This document shows, piece after piece, positions 35,471 to 46,694 of a stretch of DNA of 64,000 bases. The stretch covers positions 248,001-312,000 of the forward strand of contig JAGFBZ010000261.1 in the NCBI GenBank assembly GCA_018398805.1. The letters are read 5' to 3'. The position numbers and the translations under genes are program-made. A model generated the notes under the pieces. The model had not been told where the DNA came from. It did not search any database and worked only from the letters and a program-made list of their open reading frames with translations. The stretch comes from Hirundichthys speculiger. Its lineage: Eukaryota > Chordata > Actinopteri > Beloniformes > Exocoetidae. The number at the start of each line of letters is the position of its first letter. The stretch's first letter is position 1.

Positions 35471-37654
35471 CCTTCTACCACTCCCACTTCTTAGTCATGT
35501 GACAGGGACGGGTTCGATGAAGACAGCAATAAGACTTCATTTTTAGGATGTCTAGCGTTTTTTAAAAAATAATGAAAATGATGATGTTGATGGATATATT
35601 GCAGATGTGGATGGAGCACCAGCAGTAAAAAAGTCACACAGTTTTTTAATAGGAGCGGTTGAAAAAATTCCAGAGACAAAAAGTGGTTATGTTTTGAAAC
35701 TGGCGTGTATGTATGAGTTCATTGTGAGGCCCCTGGAACGATACTGTACCAAGAAGTGCATGATATTTTATAATGCGTAATAAACACGAAAAAGAACCTT
35801 GCACCATCAAGGCGTAGAGAAGGAAGAATGTCCGGTAGCTTAGCTGTGCACACTCCCATGATAAGGGATGCACTTCAACCAACAACAAGCAATAACAACC
35901 GCCGTTGCGAGGAACACAACTTTAGTGTCATTTTCAACCCATTTTAGGTGCTCAATAAAATATGGTGAGGCTGCCAAAAATAAATAATTAACTATTTCTT
36001 AAAGAATGACTGTGAGCCAGACATGATTGTCTGAGCTTTTACTGGTCAGGATACTAATAGCCGTGCATCTCAGAGCTGTAAATGCAGTTGTGAAAGAAGA
36101 GGTCGCCTACCCCTAAATTTAAACCCATGTCACAGCTCATGAGGAAAAATGACATCAACGTGACAAACTCTGATGACATCATGTTCCAAAATCGTTATTT
36201 TATAGCAGATATGATATACCAGAAAACTGCTGCGATAGCGTCTGTCATCATCGATGGAGGCACCAACCTGTCCATCAAAGAAATGTGTGATGGTGCATGC
36301 TCCCATCCTAATTGATGAACTAATTGACATCCTGGTTGGGCAGGTAGAGGTTCAATGCTAATAGTGAGGATGTTATTTTCAATATATAATACGTACATGA
36401 TACACAGATCCTGCCTACAGTTCATAAGCATCTATGCCTCTTTGTAGAAAGTTATTTTTATTTTATGTATTTAATCATTTCCTTTCCTTGATCAAAAAAA
36501 GTATTATAGAATTGAATTTTTTTGTATTATATAGTTACTTATGGACTCGGATGCTTGTATTCAATGTATTAGCCTGCACTGTAACACACAGTTACAGTGT
36601 CATATTCAGTATCATATTGAATACGTGTATGTTGGTTTTCCATTTTAATGAGATGCCTTTTCATTGCATCTAATTGTAAAATTATTAATGCTGTCAACCC
36701 AACAATCTGTAACCTGTAGGAATTATTTTAAGAATATGTAAGAATGAGCATTTTACAATTAATAAAGTTTATTACATATATTGTTAGTGCTCTCTAAACT
36801 TTGGTGGGTGCTCCTGAATTTGTGCTGGTGCTCCTAACTTTTTGAAATTGGGAGCACGAGTGCTACGAAGTAAAAAGTTTTCCTGGTAAATTAAGAAGAG
36901 TCCATCCTCTCCAGTGACCAGTGAGAAAAGACAGAAATTCATTTCCTGTCATGGTGATGAGTCAGGCACAGTAACAGTGCAATGGCGCAAGCTCTCCTCC
37001 ATCAAAGCCTATAAATAGTCACCGTGGTTTACGCCTTGTCTACACTTCACCAAAACTCGGAAATTTCAACCACATTAGACATAAAGGAGGAAACTGACGA
37101 GCCTGTGTTTGCATGCTCTTTGCACAAGTTTATACATCCCTGTGTCTGTGAACACTGTCTAAACACCACACAAACCACAGGGCGGACAGGAACAAAAGAC
37201 TATAAAGCTACAAAATGCCAGTCTGAGTTGGACTTTTTCCTTTTTTCCAAGTTTACATTTTGCTCTAAAATGTTTTCCCTATAAGATTACCGCTGTGTAC
37301 ACACTCCAATGAAACACGAGTGTATTTTAAAAATTGCCAAGAAAAGTATCTTAAGAGACAGGAGATAAGAAAAATAATTTGTCATTACAATCAGGTTTTT
37401 TTAAGCTTTTTCAAGTGACAGTATCCTGTTCACCATCTTCATCATGAATAGAAGAAAAAAAAAGAAGCACCAGTTGTAAAGATTTAAGCCATATTTAAAA
37501 AGACAACACACAAGCTAATCAAAATAGCTTTGCAGTCAGTGAGGTTAAAGGCAGTTCTTAAAAATAGCTTCCACTCCTAGCACTGACATTACCAACTGTC
37601 TCAGCTGTTTGCATCTGCAAATGACTCAGTCACACCATGTTCACTCATCTGACT
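35471..37654. other. No recognisable gene
   Basis: About 2.2 kb of AT-rich sequence. At 36805-36875 GGTGCTCCTAACTT...AATTGGGAGCAC folds back on itself and may be the end of an undetermined element. A palindrome-like TCATCATCGATGGAGG region at 36245 and an AATAAA-rich segment near 36760 are unremarkable. Confidence 0.45.
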
Positions 37655-37940
37655 TTGAAAGTAGTAACAGAGGCATAACGGGGGTGAAATCAGTGCTGTG
37701 TGAATTGGCAGCGCTGAAAAGGGGGTGTATGGATTGCTGCAAACTCTGTGCAGAGGAGGAAATCAGTCCATCAATGCAACAGTGAGAGACAACACAGTGT
37801 GCCGACTGATATCAGGGTTCACGCCCGCTGTCAATGACCAGTTAGCTGAAAATGCAGCAGAAAAAGTGGTCAGAGAGGAAACGACCAGCTGGACTGTTCA
37901 TATTACAAACTTTGTCACTTGACTTGGGGGCACTAGCTAC

Positions 37941-38248
37941 TAGGGATGGAAGGGTTACCGGTATTACAGTAATGCGCGGTGAAATTTTACGTGATAACCG
38001 TTACCGTTTATGTTTGACTTAATCTCATTATTGCAGCCCTTTTAATGTGAAAGTTTCATTTTGATAAGATTTCGGCTTCTAATGTTTTAGCATAACAAGA
38101 AAATCACAAGATTTTGTGAAATTATTTTAATGTATGTGTTTTTTTGGACACTTGTACAGCAACTAAGAATACCGCGATAATATCGTAAACCGTGATAATT
38201 CGGTCACTATAATCAAGACATAAAATGTTCCATATCGTTACATTTCTA
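37941..38248. mobile_element. hAT-type miniature element (308 bp)
   Basis: The left end is TAGGGATGGAAGGGTTACCG. The right end, reverse-complemented, is TAGAAATGTAACGATATGG, so the inverted repeats are imperfect. The flanking octamers CTAGCTAC (37933-37940) and GTAGCTAC (38249-38256) agree at 7 of 8 positions. Inside are ACCGxxATTxCGGTA-type words (TTACCGGTATTACAGTAAT, ATACCGCGATAATATCG). There is no coding sequence. It is inserted in old repeat copy B. Confidence 0.75.
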
Positions 38249-38271
38249 GTAGCTACTCAGTCAACCACATT

Positions 38272-38974
38272 GGGTGCGTTTACATGGGAAGTTTAATTCC
38301 TCTTTAATTCAGAATTAAAGTTAAAGCCGAATAAAAGTTACCATGTAAACACTTAATTCCATATGAAAATGTCAATTCCGAATTAACTTAATTCCGAAGT
38401 AAGTGGCTGGTTTATTCCCATTTTAATTCCGCATTAAGTAATTCCGCGGTCATGTATACACTCATTCCTCTTTAAATTAATTCCCGTCTTTCTGCGCATG
38501 CTCGTTCTCTTGCTCGTCTGTCGCGATGACGCTTATATTCCGGCAGCACGCAGTGTTCAAGAGCAGAGACGATTTATTTAATAAATAGCTTGGAGGAACT
38601 GGAAATAATTAAAAGAACAGATGGCAGGAAACATAAAATTGTGAGCTTTTCAAAGCGGCCAGGTTAAATTAAGGAGGTTTCGCAGATAGAGACGCCACCC
38701 AGGTCAAAAATAAGTGGAATGTTGTTGCTAACCAGTTAGCTAAGTTTGTTTTCTTCCGGTAGATGTAAAGACGTCCGCCCCCCTATCCAATCAGAACCCT
38801 TCCCAACCCCCAGACCTAAAGCGAAGTTGGATAAAGCTGAACTAACGTGTTTTCCATGTAAACCTTAATTCGGAATTACTATTTCCATGTAAACTCGAAG
38901 GACAATAGTTTAATTCGGAATTATTTAATTCCTAATTTTAATTCCGAATTAAAAAACATCATGTAACCGCAGCC
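38272..38974. mobile_element. PIF/Harbinger-like miniature element (703 bp)
   Basis: The left end GGGTGCGTTTACATGGGAAG and the reverse complement of the right end GGCTGCGGTTACATGATG form inverted repeats, followed on both sides by several AATTCCGAATTAA/TTAATTCGGAATT subterminal palindromes. It is flanked by the trinucleotide ATT (38269-38271 and 38975-38977), consistent with the 3-bp target duplications of Harbinger elements. The GGGTGCGTTTACATG terminus is, from memory, that of a common fish Harbinger family. No intact transposase or Myb-like frame remains. Confidence 0.82.
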
Positions 38975-39045
38975 ATTGCTAGGCTTAGCAACCTAGAGGA
39001 GTCTCCCTCCCACTGAACCTGGGCTGAGGCTCCGTGGCATCGCTG

Positions 39046-41812
39046 TGGATGCACAGCTGGAGAAGGGAGGCAGAATCAAGAGGGCATTTCCAGTGTATCT
39101 TCATACCGCAAAAAAAAAAAAAAAAAAAAAAACGGATTAAGAGGTAAGGAGACCGTGACAGGGCAAGGGACCGAAAGGAGTAAATCTCAGACAATGTTGT
39201 AAGAGCAATTTAACCTCCACACTTAAAATTACAAAAGCGTTAAATGGTGTTCAAGAAGCACCGGGATGGAAATTGGTTGTTGCTATAGCATGCCAGAGAC
39301 CATTCAGAAACGGGTGGCTTCCAAGTCTGTTGATGCATATAGGATCTTTAAGTTAGCTCTCAGAATTGGTAATCAATATGAAAATTGGCAAGAAAGACGA
39401 AAAAATACAGCCAATCCTGTCTTCTGGAATGCAATAGCTTGGCCACACTTTGAATTCAAGTTTTCCTGGGAACAATAAACTGGATACAAGATGCTGGGTA
39501 ACTACACACAGAAACGCAGTGTCTCTGATTTTGAGCCAACATCTATTGTCTTTGCACACAAACAGATGTTGGAATTCAGAATCAAGAACTGATATTGAAT
39601 CAAACACCCTCATCTCAAGAATCCTGATATTTGTAGTCAGTGACACCATCTGTCATCCAATTAAGATTATAAACTTGAAACACTTGAAACTTCCTTCTTA
39701 TTACCTGCAGATTTTATGTTTCTTATCATTCCCTACTGTGTTTAAATTTCCAAGCTTAAAACAGCACCGTACCACAGTGAAGTCAGTACCAGATGCTGGT
39801 TATACAGGGCTGTTTCTGCCAACAACAGCAGGCTCACTGTCATGTTTGAGTTTGGACCGCTCGCAACAATAGGTTCTCTTTTTAGTCATTGTGCTACTTT
39901 AACACAAAGCAATACGCCATGTCTTCTTTGGAAGATACAAATGACTAATTGCATGATGTGAGCATCGTGGAGACCAAAAGTGCAGGTAAAAGAGAAGCCA
40001 ACGGAGCTACTAAAGATATACAACAGCGGCTAACCCAGATAATCATGCCAGAACGTCACCCAAAACCTCTTTTATCATCTTTCGGCCATTCACTCACACA
40101 AATTCGAATGAATGCTCGACACAATGGCATCAGTATCTGCAGCCCTGTGGGAGTATCTTTTTTTAAGGATATCTTTGTTTGACATTTGATGAATGAAAAG
40201 CTTGAATGGGTTTTAAGATACTTCTCTGCAAAAAAAAAAAAAAGGGGGGGTTGATTTTGATTAGCACTTACCTTTTCTATCCATCTCTCTATATAACTGA
40301 CAGTGTGCTGCTCTGATATTAAATCAGCAGGTGTTGTCTTTTACTGGTTCTTTATTCTGCATTACCTACACGGAACATGCACAGCCCGTTTAGAAAGTAA
40401 GTTCCGAACAGCAGGAGTTTTGATATGCTTTTAGAGAGGAAAAGAAAAAAAAAGCTTGAGTCTCTTCAGATTTCTGTTAGAGTTTCCTGCAGACGGAGAA
40501 AGAGGTCACTCTAACAAATACCTGCATTATACTGACCTGCATACAGAACCACCGTATTTGGACACAGCTATACTTGGACTACAACTAAACTCCAGCTGAT
40601 GTAAAATTCACTTTACATTTGGAGAATCTGGATTTGCAAATAATGAAAATGGACTTGGCTTAGGTCAGGAAAGAAAGATGCACCTTACAAAATATGTGAA
40701 ATACAGCACAGGTCTCGATTGAAGATGCACCTTTTAAAAACTCTTGGGGGCCATTTCGGTTGGCAGGCACATGTAGTGAAACATGAGTTTATCATATGCT
40801 AAAGCATGACAGAAACAGAGGGGAAGATGTGTTTATAAGGAAGCAGGCACAATACTATGAAGGCATGACTTGTTTGACAGGTGCTTTGGTTTATTGCTGC
40901 TCCATCTTTTGGAGTTATAGAGTAAGATAAAGTAAGACACGCCAAGATTAGCTCAGTTGCCAGAATAACACAAAAAGTCAACAGTGACCAAACAGTCTTC
41001 TTCAATGTTCTGTACTGAATCATTAAACTTTTATTTTAATTATTAATTTTTTTTTAGTCCAAGATGCTTCATTAGTCACTTTTAAATGCTTAGAGCCATT
41101 TTATTTTACAACATGCATACGATTTTTTGTCCATACTTCCCACGTTTGCTCTGCTCTGACTGGAGATCCCACATACAACCAACGGCTGAGGAGACAAACA
41201 CCTCTTGTTTTTGTTGTGTGTTGTTTGGTTTTGTTTTGTTGTGTTTTTTTCCCCCCTCCTGAAGATGAAAAGGAAATTACAGGAGTCACTGTCAGGATGT
41301 GTCCTTGATACAAAAAGGGTGACACTGAACAATTTTTACTTTCCATTTCTGACCAAGAAAAGGTCTGTCCGGATGCCTTTCCCTCCGTGTGTCTGAGAGA
41401 AGGTCATCTGCTTGTTTACAACTTCATCACGGCCAATTTAGAAGTTCTTTTTTTTTTCGTTCTGAACAGTATCAAGCACAAAATGTTGAGATGTGACAGA
41501 CAAACAGTGGCTAAACTCCATTGAAGACTACAGCAGAGATGCCAAAAGGCTCCATTACTGTGAGCATTCACTTTCTCTCCCTCAGATCCTTCTGCCCTTG
41601 AGATCAGCAGCCAAACTGACTTATGAATGCAAATTAACACACTCAGAATAATTTTACATCTAAGTACAACCAAACTCAAACACAGACACAGCCATAGTGA
41701 GCGTGTAGTTTTAATGACCAATATTTAACTTCTATTTTTGACTGTTAGACAACAGAAAAAGAAAGGCAGAAAGAATGCCCTGATTATGCTTACTAAAACA
41801 TAAGAGCACAGG
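39046..41812. other. No recognisable gene
   Basis: About 2.8 kb. A poly-A run at 39111-39132 and an A/G run at 40230-40250 are present. Open frames of up to 140 codons (39450-39872) show no domains. I see no element ends. Confidence 0.45.
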
Positions 41813-42907
41813 ATAACAGGAAATTATGACGTCATTCCGATAAGTCCGATATCACGACAAATAGCCCCGATAACATATATATTTTTGCCAACACGGCAGT
41901 GCCTCGCTCCCACTGAGCCTTGAATGTTATGTTCAAGTAACGTCGGCATTATCAGAAAAACGATTTCTCAATCAGGAAAATCAAGAATACCCCCTCATGC
42001 CAGAAAACAACTTGTTACGTCGGTCGTAATTTTAGTAGTTGCTAACTTGAATTGATATTCCCAGTATTTCCCCTCATGTTACACATAAAAAAGAAAAAAA
42101 AATAGAAAAGGCTGAAAGAACGACTAGCAAACGAGGGAACGTCAGAATTTACGTTACACCTTGAAAGCAGCCTGCAGCACAGCGCTGATCACAACAAACA
42201 TGGCGGCGTGGAACTTCGTTAAAGTTTCAGAAGAAGATAGTTTGGTGGTTATTTGTGAAGAATGCTCCAAGTGAATTCTACGAGGAGGGAAGCACAAGCA
42301 TAAGCTTTATACGTAAAACCTGATCAGTCACCTACATCATAACAATCGCTTCCATGGAGTTTTGAAATCGCGCTAACGCGAGCTAATGTTAACGTGCGCA
42401 AGCCAGCAGTCTCCCCTCCTCCCCTCTGCTCCCCCTCATCTCTCTCATCTAAAGCTTCCATGAGATAAAAAAAACCAAAAAAAAAAATCACTGAACCTCA
42501 TTTACTTTAATTAAAGGTATTAATTTAAATGGAACCACAAGTCAAAATCCTTTAAATGTAAATCTCTTTCAGTTATTTTGATGCATGTATTTCCATCAGT
42601 TCAGGGAGCCTTTATTTTTTTTATATCAGTCAGTAATGCACCTTATTTAAGTTGATGTGAGATATCAAATAGGTTTGTTTGATAGCTTTACGAAAATGTT
42701 CGAGAGGCTTGCCAGTAGTTTTTCCAATGGAAAAAATAAATATCTGTTAATTTAAAGAGTCCAAACTATTTTTGGTTTTGTTCATATCATTGATGTAATG
42801 ATCTTAGGTATATGTGTGTGTTATCGGTTATCGGTATCGTCCTTTAGGTGCTGAAAGTTATCGGTTATCGGTATCGGGTTTTAAAAAACAGTTATCGTGC
42901 ATCCCTA
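41813..42907 (+). mobile_element. hAT element family A, copy 3, left end truncated
   Basis: It begins within the family sequence (GATAACAGGAAATTATGACG, about 25 bp inside the end of copy 1) and runs to the intact right end CAGTTATCGTGCATCCCTA. It has the same orientation as copy 1 and is inverted relative to copy 2. It keeps a BED-finger start (42200-42274) and the CCGATA subterminal repeats. Shared blocks with the other copies include the 24-kb-distant but near-identical region around GATATCAAATAGGTTTGTTTG (42660-42680). Confidence 0.83.
42200..42274 (+). pseudogene. BED zinc-finger transposase start, truncated
   Basis: ATG opens a 24-codon frame, MAAWNFVKVSEEDSLVVICE then ECSK, with stop at 42272-42274. 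It contains the first zinc-ligand pair (C-x2-C, spaced ICEEC) of a BED finger. The histidine half and all catalytic sequence are absent. The same peptide is encoded, with an in-frame stop, in copy 2. The ATG context (AAACATGGC) is good, so this was probably the original translation start. Confidence 0.6.
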
Positions 42908-43774
42908 CTAAAATGAAGTGTGCATGTTCACAAACAAACATATTTAAACAGCACAAACAAATGTTTTGCTTTTTTTTTTTTTTACCCTGCATGTTCCTCT
43001 AAAGCTATGGAGGAAGTAGCTTTGACGCCATTGTTTTAGATTCGGTTTTGTTAGGTCACACTCTCATTTTCTCTCCTGTCAGTCACCTCTGCCGTGATGT
43101 CCAGTGTAGCTCTGTGAGACGGTTTCATCTTTGATTATGGCTGGCACGAACCGTTATAAAAGTTGTCACAAGACATAACCAGGGTGGAAGCATAGAATTA
43201 CTTTGGTCCCTTTTTTTCTCCCAACAGTAGGTACAGGAGACCGCGAGAGCACGACAACACTCCCTGTAAATTTAATGAAGCAAATACTCTTTTAAATGAA
43301 ACAGGGGTGACCCAAGTACCGCGAAAATAGTACCCTACTGGGTGGCAGTATCAGTCAAAACCAGTCGTTACCGCTGCATTTGGGGCTTTGGAAAATATGA
43401 AAACTATATATGAATATATGAATATGAACTAAATATGAAAATATGAAGAATGTTGACGTGCTGAACCTCGCAAAGAAATTACAGGTTATGTTCCCATCAT
43501 TTCAGAAAGGAAAAGATCATTACTGAGAGCGAGACGGGAGGTGATGCTGTCTACTTTGTCTGGAATAACTGGAGGAAATCGCTAGCTCAGAAAGGCACAT
43601 ATCTACAAAGATATTGGTTAGGGTTATGGTTAGAACTATCAGAACTATCAGGTTCTGTAGGGTAGCCCCTACAGAACCTGATAGTTTTAAACACACAAAA
43701 AAAGAAAACCTCCTTTGCATCGCTTTAATTGTCAACACTAGTCGATAGTGAATACAAATACTATGATCAATATT
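42908..43774. other. No recognisable gene; one perfect hairpin
   Basis: About 0.9 kb. It contains a T run at 42970-42983, the perfect hairpin at 43643-43686 and a short telomere-like GGTTAGGGTTATGGTTAG string at 43616-43633. No coding bias is seen. Confidence 0.45.
43643..43686. repeat. Perfect 20-bp stem hairpin
   Basis: AACTATCAGGTTCTGTAGGG is followed by the 4-nt loop TAGC and the exact inverse complement of the stem. The stem has no mismatch, which implies a recent origin or maintenance. A direct repeat AGAACTATC (43632-43640 and 43641-43649) adjoins it on the left. Confidence 0.93.
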
Positions 43775-43893
43775 ATGGTGCAAACAACTCCTGCCTCTCC
43801 TTCTGAGGAGAGATGGGACAGGCTTCAGCAGACTCCCATGACACTGAACACGAATATGCAGGTCTAGATAATGGATGGATGGATGGATGGCTG
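43775..43893 (+). repeat. Repeat 3' tail ending in (GGAT)n
   Basis: GAGAGATGGGACAGGCTTCAGCAGACTCCCATGACACTGAACACGAATATGCAGGTCTAGATAATGGATGGATGGATGG resembles the fish and vertebrate tail 'gggataggctccagca..ccccgcgaccctgaacaggataagcgg...aatggatggatgg'. The GGAT run at 43871-43892 is its microsatellite end. It is a fragment only. Confidence 0.6.
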
Positions 43894-44065
43894 GAGTAAA
43901 TATTCATTGGAAATAAGTTATAAATAGTGCAACATATTCTTATCTAAAAATACCAAGGTATACTTTTCTTTTGGACAAGCCCCAAGCCCTGAACAGGTGG
44001 GCTCTTCCTCCGTCTATGTGTCCTCTACCCTGTTCTCCATTACTGATGGCTACAGAGAGCCTGAG

Positions 44066-44385
44066 GCCCCGATCATACACCTCCAGCTAGCCGCTACCCG
44101 CTAGCTGCTCCGATCTGGATGAAAAGACGCTCCATAGCAGTTTGCAGGTAGCGGTTTTGTGGGTAGCGGGTAGAGCAACCTACTCTTAAAAGCAATGGCT
44201 ACTGACGCACTGATTGGTTTAACAGGTGGAACGCCCTAACCACTCCCATGCATAATATAGCGGTTAGCACAGGTAAGATCGTGGGTTTAGGGAGGTGGAA
44301 GATTGCATTCTTTGCTGGGGAACGCCTCTTCTGCTACCCGCTATCCCTAAATAGCAGCTTTAGGAGGTTTGGCAGAAGATCGGGC
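44066..44385. mobile_element. Miniature foldback element with 6-bp duplication
   Basis: The left end GCCCCGATCATACACCTCC and the reverse complement of the right end GCCCGATCTTCTGCCAAACC form imperfect inverted repeats. The second pairing GCTACCCGCTA (44090-44103 and 44333-44344) also recurs. CCTGAG flanks both sides (44060-44065 and 44386-44391). The interior repeats the word GGTAGCGG/CCGCTACC several times. It has no coding content. The superfamily cannot be assigned from the ends. Confidence 0.6.
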
Positions 44386-44391
44386 CCTGAG

Positions 44392-45589
44392 TCTCCTCCT
44401 CTGCTGTTAGGTTCCTAACTTTAACAACTAATTTCTCAAACACTGCTGAGGAGAGAAGCATTATAAAAGAAAATAGCCTCAATCCTTAGCAAGAGAGCAG
44501 TAATAACAGTCCTCTTTTTTTCTCCCATTTTAGCTGTACTGAAATTAAGCACTAAAGTTCAAGTGAAAGCTGTTTCATTGTGTTCTACGTTCTAATGGTA
44601 GTGCTAATGCAATGCTCTTATAAAATAACTCCAGTCCTTTTAAAGTAAATAATTATTTTTCTTATAACCCTATTCAAGTAATCTTAGCAAGCTTTCTGTG
44701 TCCTGAAAACATCCTAACACCATCAAAGGATAAGAAATTACTGTCATTTCATTTTTTTTTCCAATGCTGCACATCCCTGAAGGTAGTATTTACTACACAA
44801 ATGACTGCTAAAAGCTACACCACTCAATCTTGATCTGGAAAGAACTGGGTCAGAACTACGAGATATGGCTGCATCTGTAAAACTCTGGTATTCACATCTG
44901 GAGTTGCTGACGAGGGATTCAAATCACTGACAATCAGGAAGCAGCAATAGCACTATAGCAATATACAATAGCAATAGCAATACACACAAAACACCAATTT
45001 AAACTCATCGATGAAAATGTCAGTAATATTGTTCCGAACACATTGAAAGCCCTAGTAATCTGGAGTCAGAAGCTCCGGTGGATCATTTGAGAGTTCAGCA
45101 CTGTCCTCAAGGGAGCGCAATGGATAAAAACCAGCAGTTAATGGTGAACTGAATTGGTTCTAATTTCTGATTTATTTCTGCTCCACTTCTTGGCCTCTAA
45201 AAGAAACCATGCCCTCATTCACACATAGTTCTTTCTTTCCTAACATCTTTCAGTGCACTGATAGAAAATTTTATTTTTTCATTAATGCCCACAAATGAAG
45301 AGCACACCAGGGCACATTAGCTTTATTTCCTGAACAATGAAAGTACCTTTTGAGTGTACATTTTCATTTACCTTTCCTACAGATCTTCCTGTTGGTTCTT
45401 TTTTTCAGACCAGCAGCTCTCAGATAACAGGCTCATATTTAATCCATCTCTGTTGATGGAAGGCCCTTATAATAGATCTTACAGTTTAGGAGTGCTCAGA
45501 TTGGGTGACGTGATCAATTGGAGCATCGGTTTTCATCCCAACTTTCACTTCTCTGATATTATTTTAGCCATCATAACAACTTCCAAAGA
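44392..45589. other. No recognisable gene
   Basis: About 1.2 kb of AT-rich sequence with no element ends or coding bias. A CAATAG tandem-like stretch (44945-44980) is present. Confidence 0.5.
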
Positions 45590-46014
45590 ATGTGAAACAG
45601 TGGCGGCTGGTCAATAGAGGGCGCTATACTACTGTATAGTTTTAAAATTAGTATGGTAATTAATTATCATAGAGTTAGTGAGTAATATGTGTAATCTACA
45701 ATAAAATATAGATTAAAATATGTTTTATGATGTCTAAAGTCACGGATAGGTCACATGTTTCCGACTGGGGCGCAGTTTTTTCATCCATTCACTCTCGCTA
45801 TAAGTTGTACATGCGCAGTTCGATCCTCTCAATACAAGAGATAGGAGCTTGGTGGGGTGCACATAACCTGCGCCCTCAGCATTCATTTGAATGGCGCTGC
45901 TGTACACACTCTGTCAGCCACAGGGTGGCAGCAGAGAGCAACCGGCTCGCGGCACATCTGTCAAACTGCGCCAGAAGGAGTCCGCAGGAAGAGAGTGTAT
46001 TTTCACTAGCAAGA

Positions 46015-46200
46015 ATGGAAAGAGAAAACTCTGTTCAATCATTAAAAGCAACGCCTTTTGAGAGGAGAACATTGCAGGAGAAGTTGAAAGTCAAAGACCT
46101 TGGACCTAATCAGCCTGACATCGTCATTCATACACGCTGTTCCACAATGATACAGTGTTGCCTGAGGGCAATAAACTTATGGAAAAAGTTTATTTTTTAA
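46015..46200 (+). pseudogene. hAT transposase N-terminal remnant (ZMYM/TTF-finger type)
   Basis: A 61-codon frame starts MERENSVQSLKATPFERRTL and continues with EKLKVKDLGPNQPDI before losing similarity and ending at 46198-46200. The order 'PFxRRTLxEKLxxKxLGPxxPDI' is the N-terminal leader I associate with hAT transposases of the KRBA2/ZMYM-like group that carry a TTF-type zinc finger. The zinc finger, dimerisation and catalytic regions are deleted. It is contained in the element at 45598-46926. Confidence 0.6.
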
Positions 46201-46315
46201 TATTGTGTCATTTCAAATGGCATGAAAAAACAAATGTATTCAAATTTTAAACAGTATCTCCATTTTTTCAGTCTTTACCACTATGGCAGTGTTACTTTAT
46301 GGCTTTAACCTAAAA

Positions 46316-46694
46316 CAGCCATTCCCAAACTTCAGAACACCAAGGCCCAATCTGAAATGTGAAAAATCTCTGCAACCCACCGAAACCTTTAATCACAACT
46401 GTGATCAACATACAGGACTAGGAACCATGATCCGATATTAATGTAAGGGGTCAACAAATAAGGTGACACTTGTCATATTAAGTTAAGATGACGGTAGTAT
46501 AACACTTAACTGGTTTGTTTTGTTACTTCTTAATGTTTTTAAATCATGTTAATATTTTACAGTAATCAAAAACATATTTTAAAAAGATCGAGGATTTAAA
46601 ACACATTTGTTTAATTTTAATGACCTCTCACGGCCCACCTGCAGTCCCACGATGGCCCACCAGGGGGCCGCGGCCCACACTTCGGAAATCACTG
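46316..46694. mobile_element. Nested hAT (Charlie-like) miniature element
   Basis: The left end CAGCCATTCCCAAACTTCAG and the reverse complement of the right end CAGTGATTTCCGAAGTGTGG form inverted repeats. ACCTAAAA flanks both sides exactly (46308-46315 and 46695-46702). GGCCCACCAGGGGGCCGCGGCCCACA next to the right end is typical of the CAGTGGTTCCCAACC...GGCCCGCGGC family of vertebrate hAT miniature elements. It has no coding content. It lies entirely inside the hAT element at 45598-46926, so it is the younger insertion. Confidence 0.88.

Larger units (their letters stand above)
37655..39045 (+). repeat. Old dispersed repeat, copy B (twice interrupted)
   Basis: It is homologous to 33965-34345 but split by a hAT miniature element (37941-38248) and a Harbinger-like element (38272-38974). 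Removing both insertions and one copy of each target duplication joins GGGGGCACTAGCTAC to TCAGTCAACCACATT and then GCTAGGCTTAGCAACC. This lines up with copy A (GGGGCACTAGCTACTGGGTGAACC...GCTTAGCA). Copy A therefore acts as a paralogous empty site. Confidence 0.72.
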
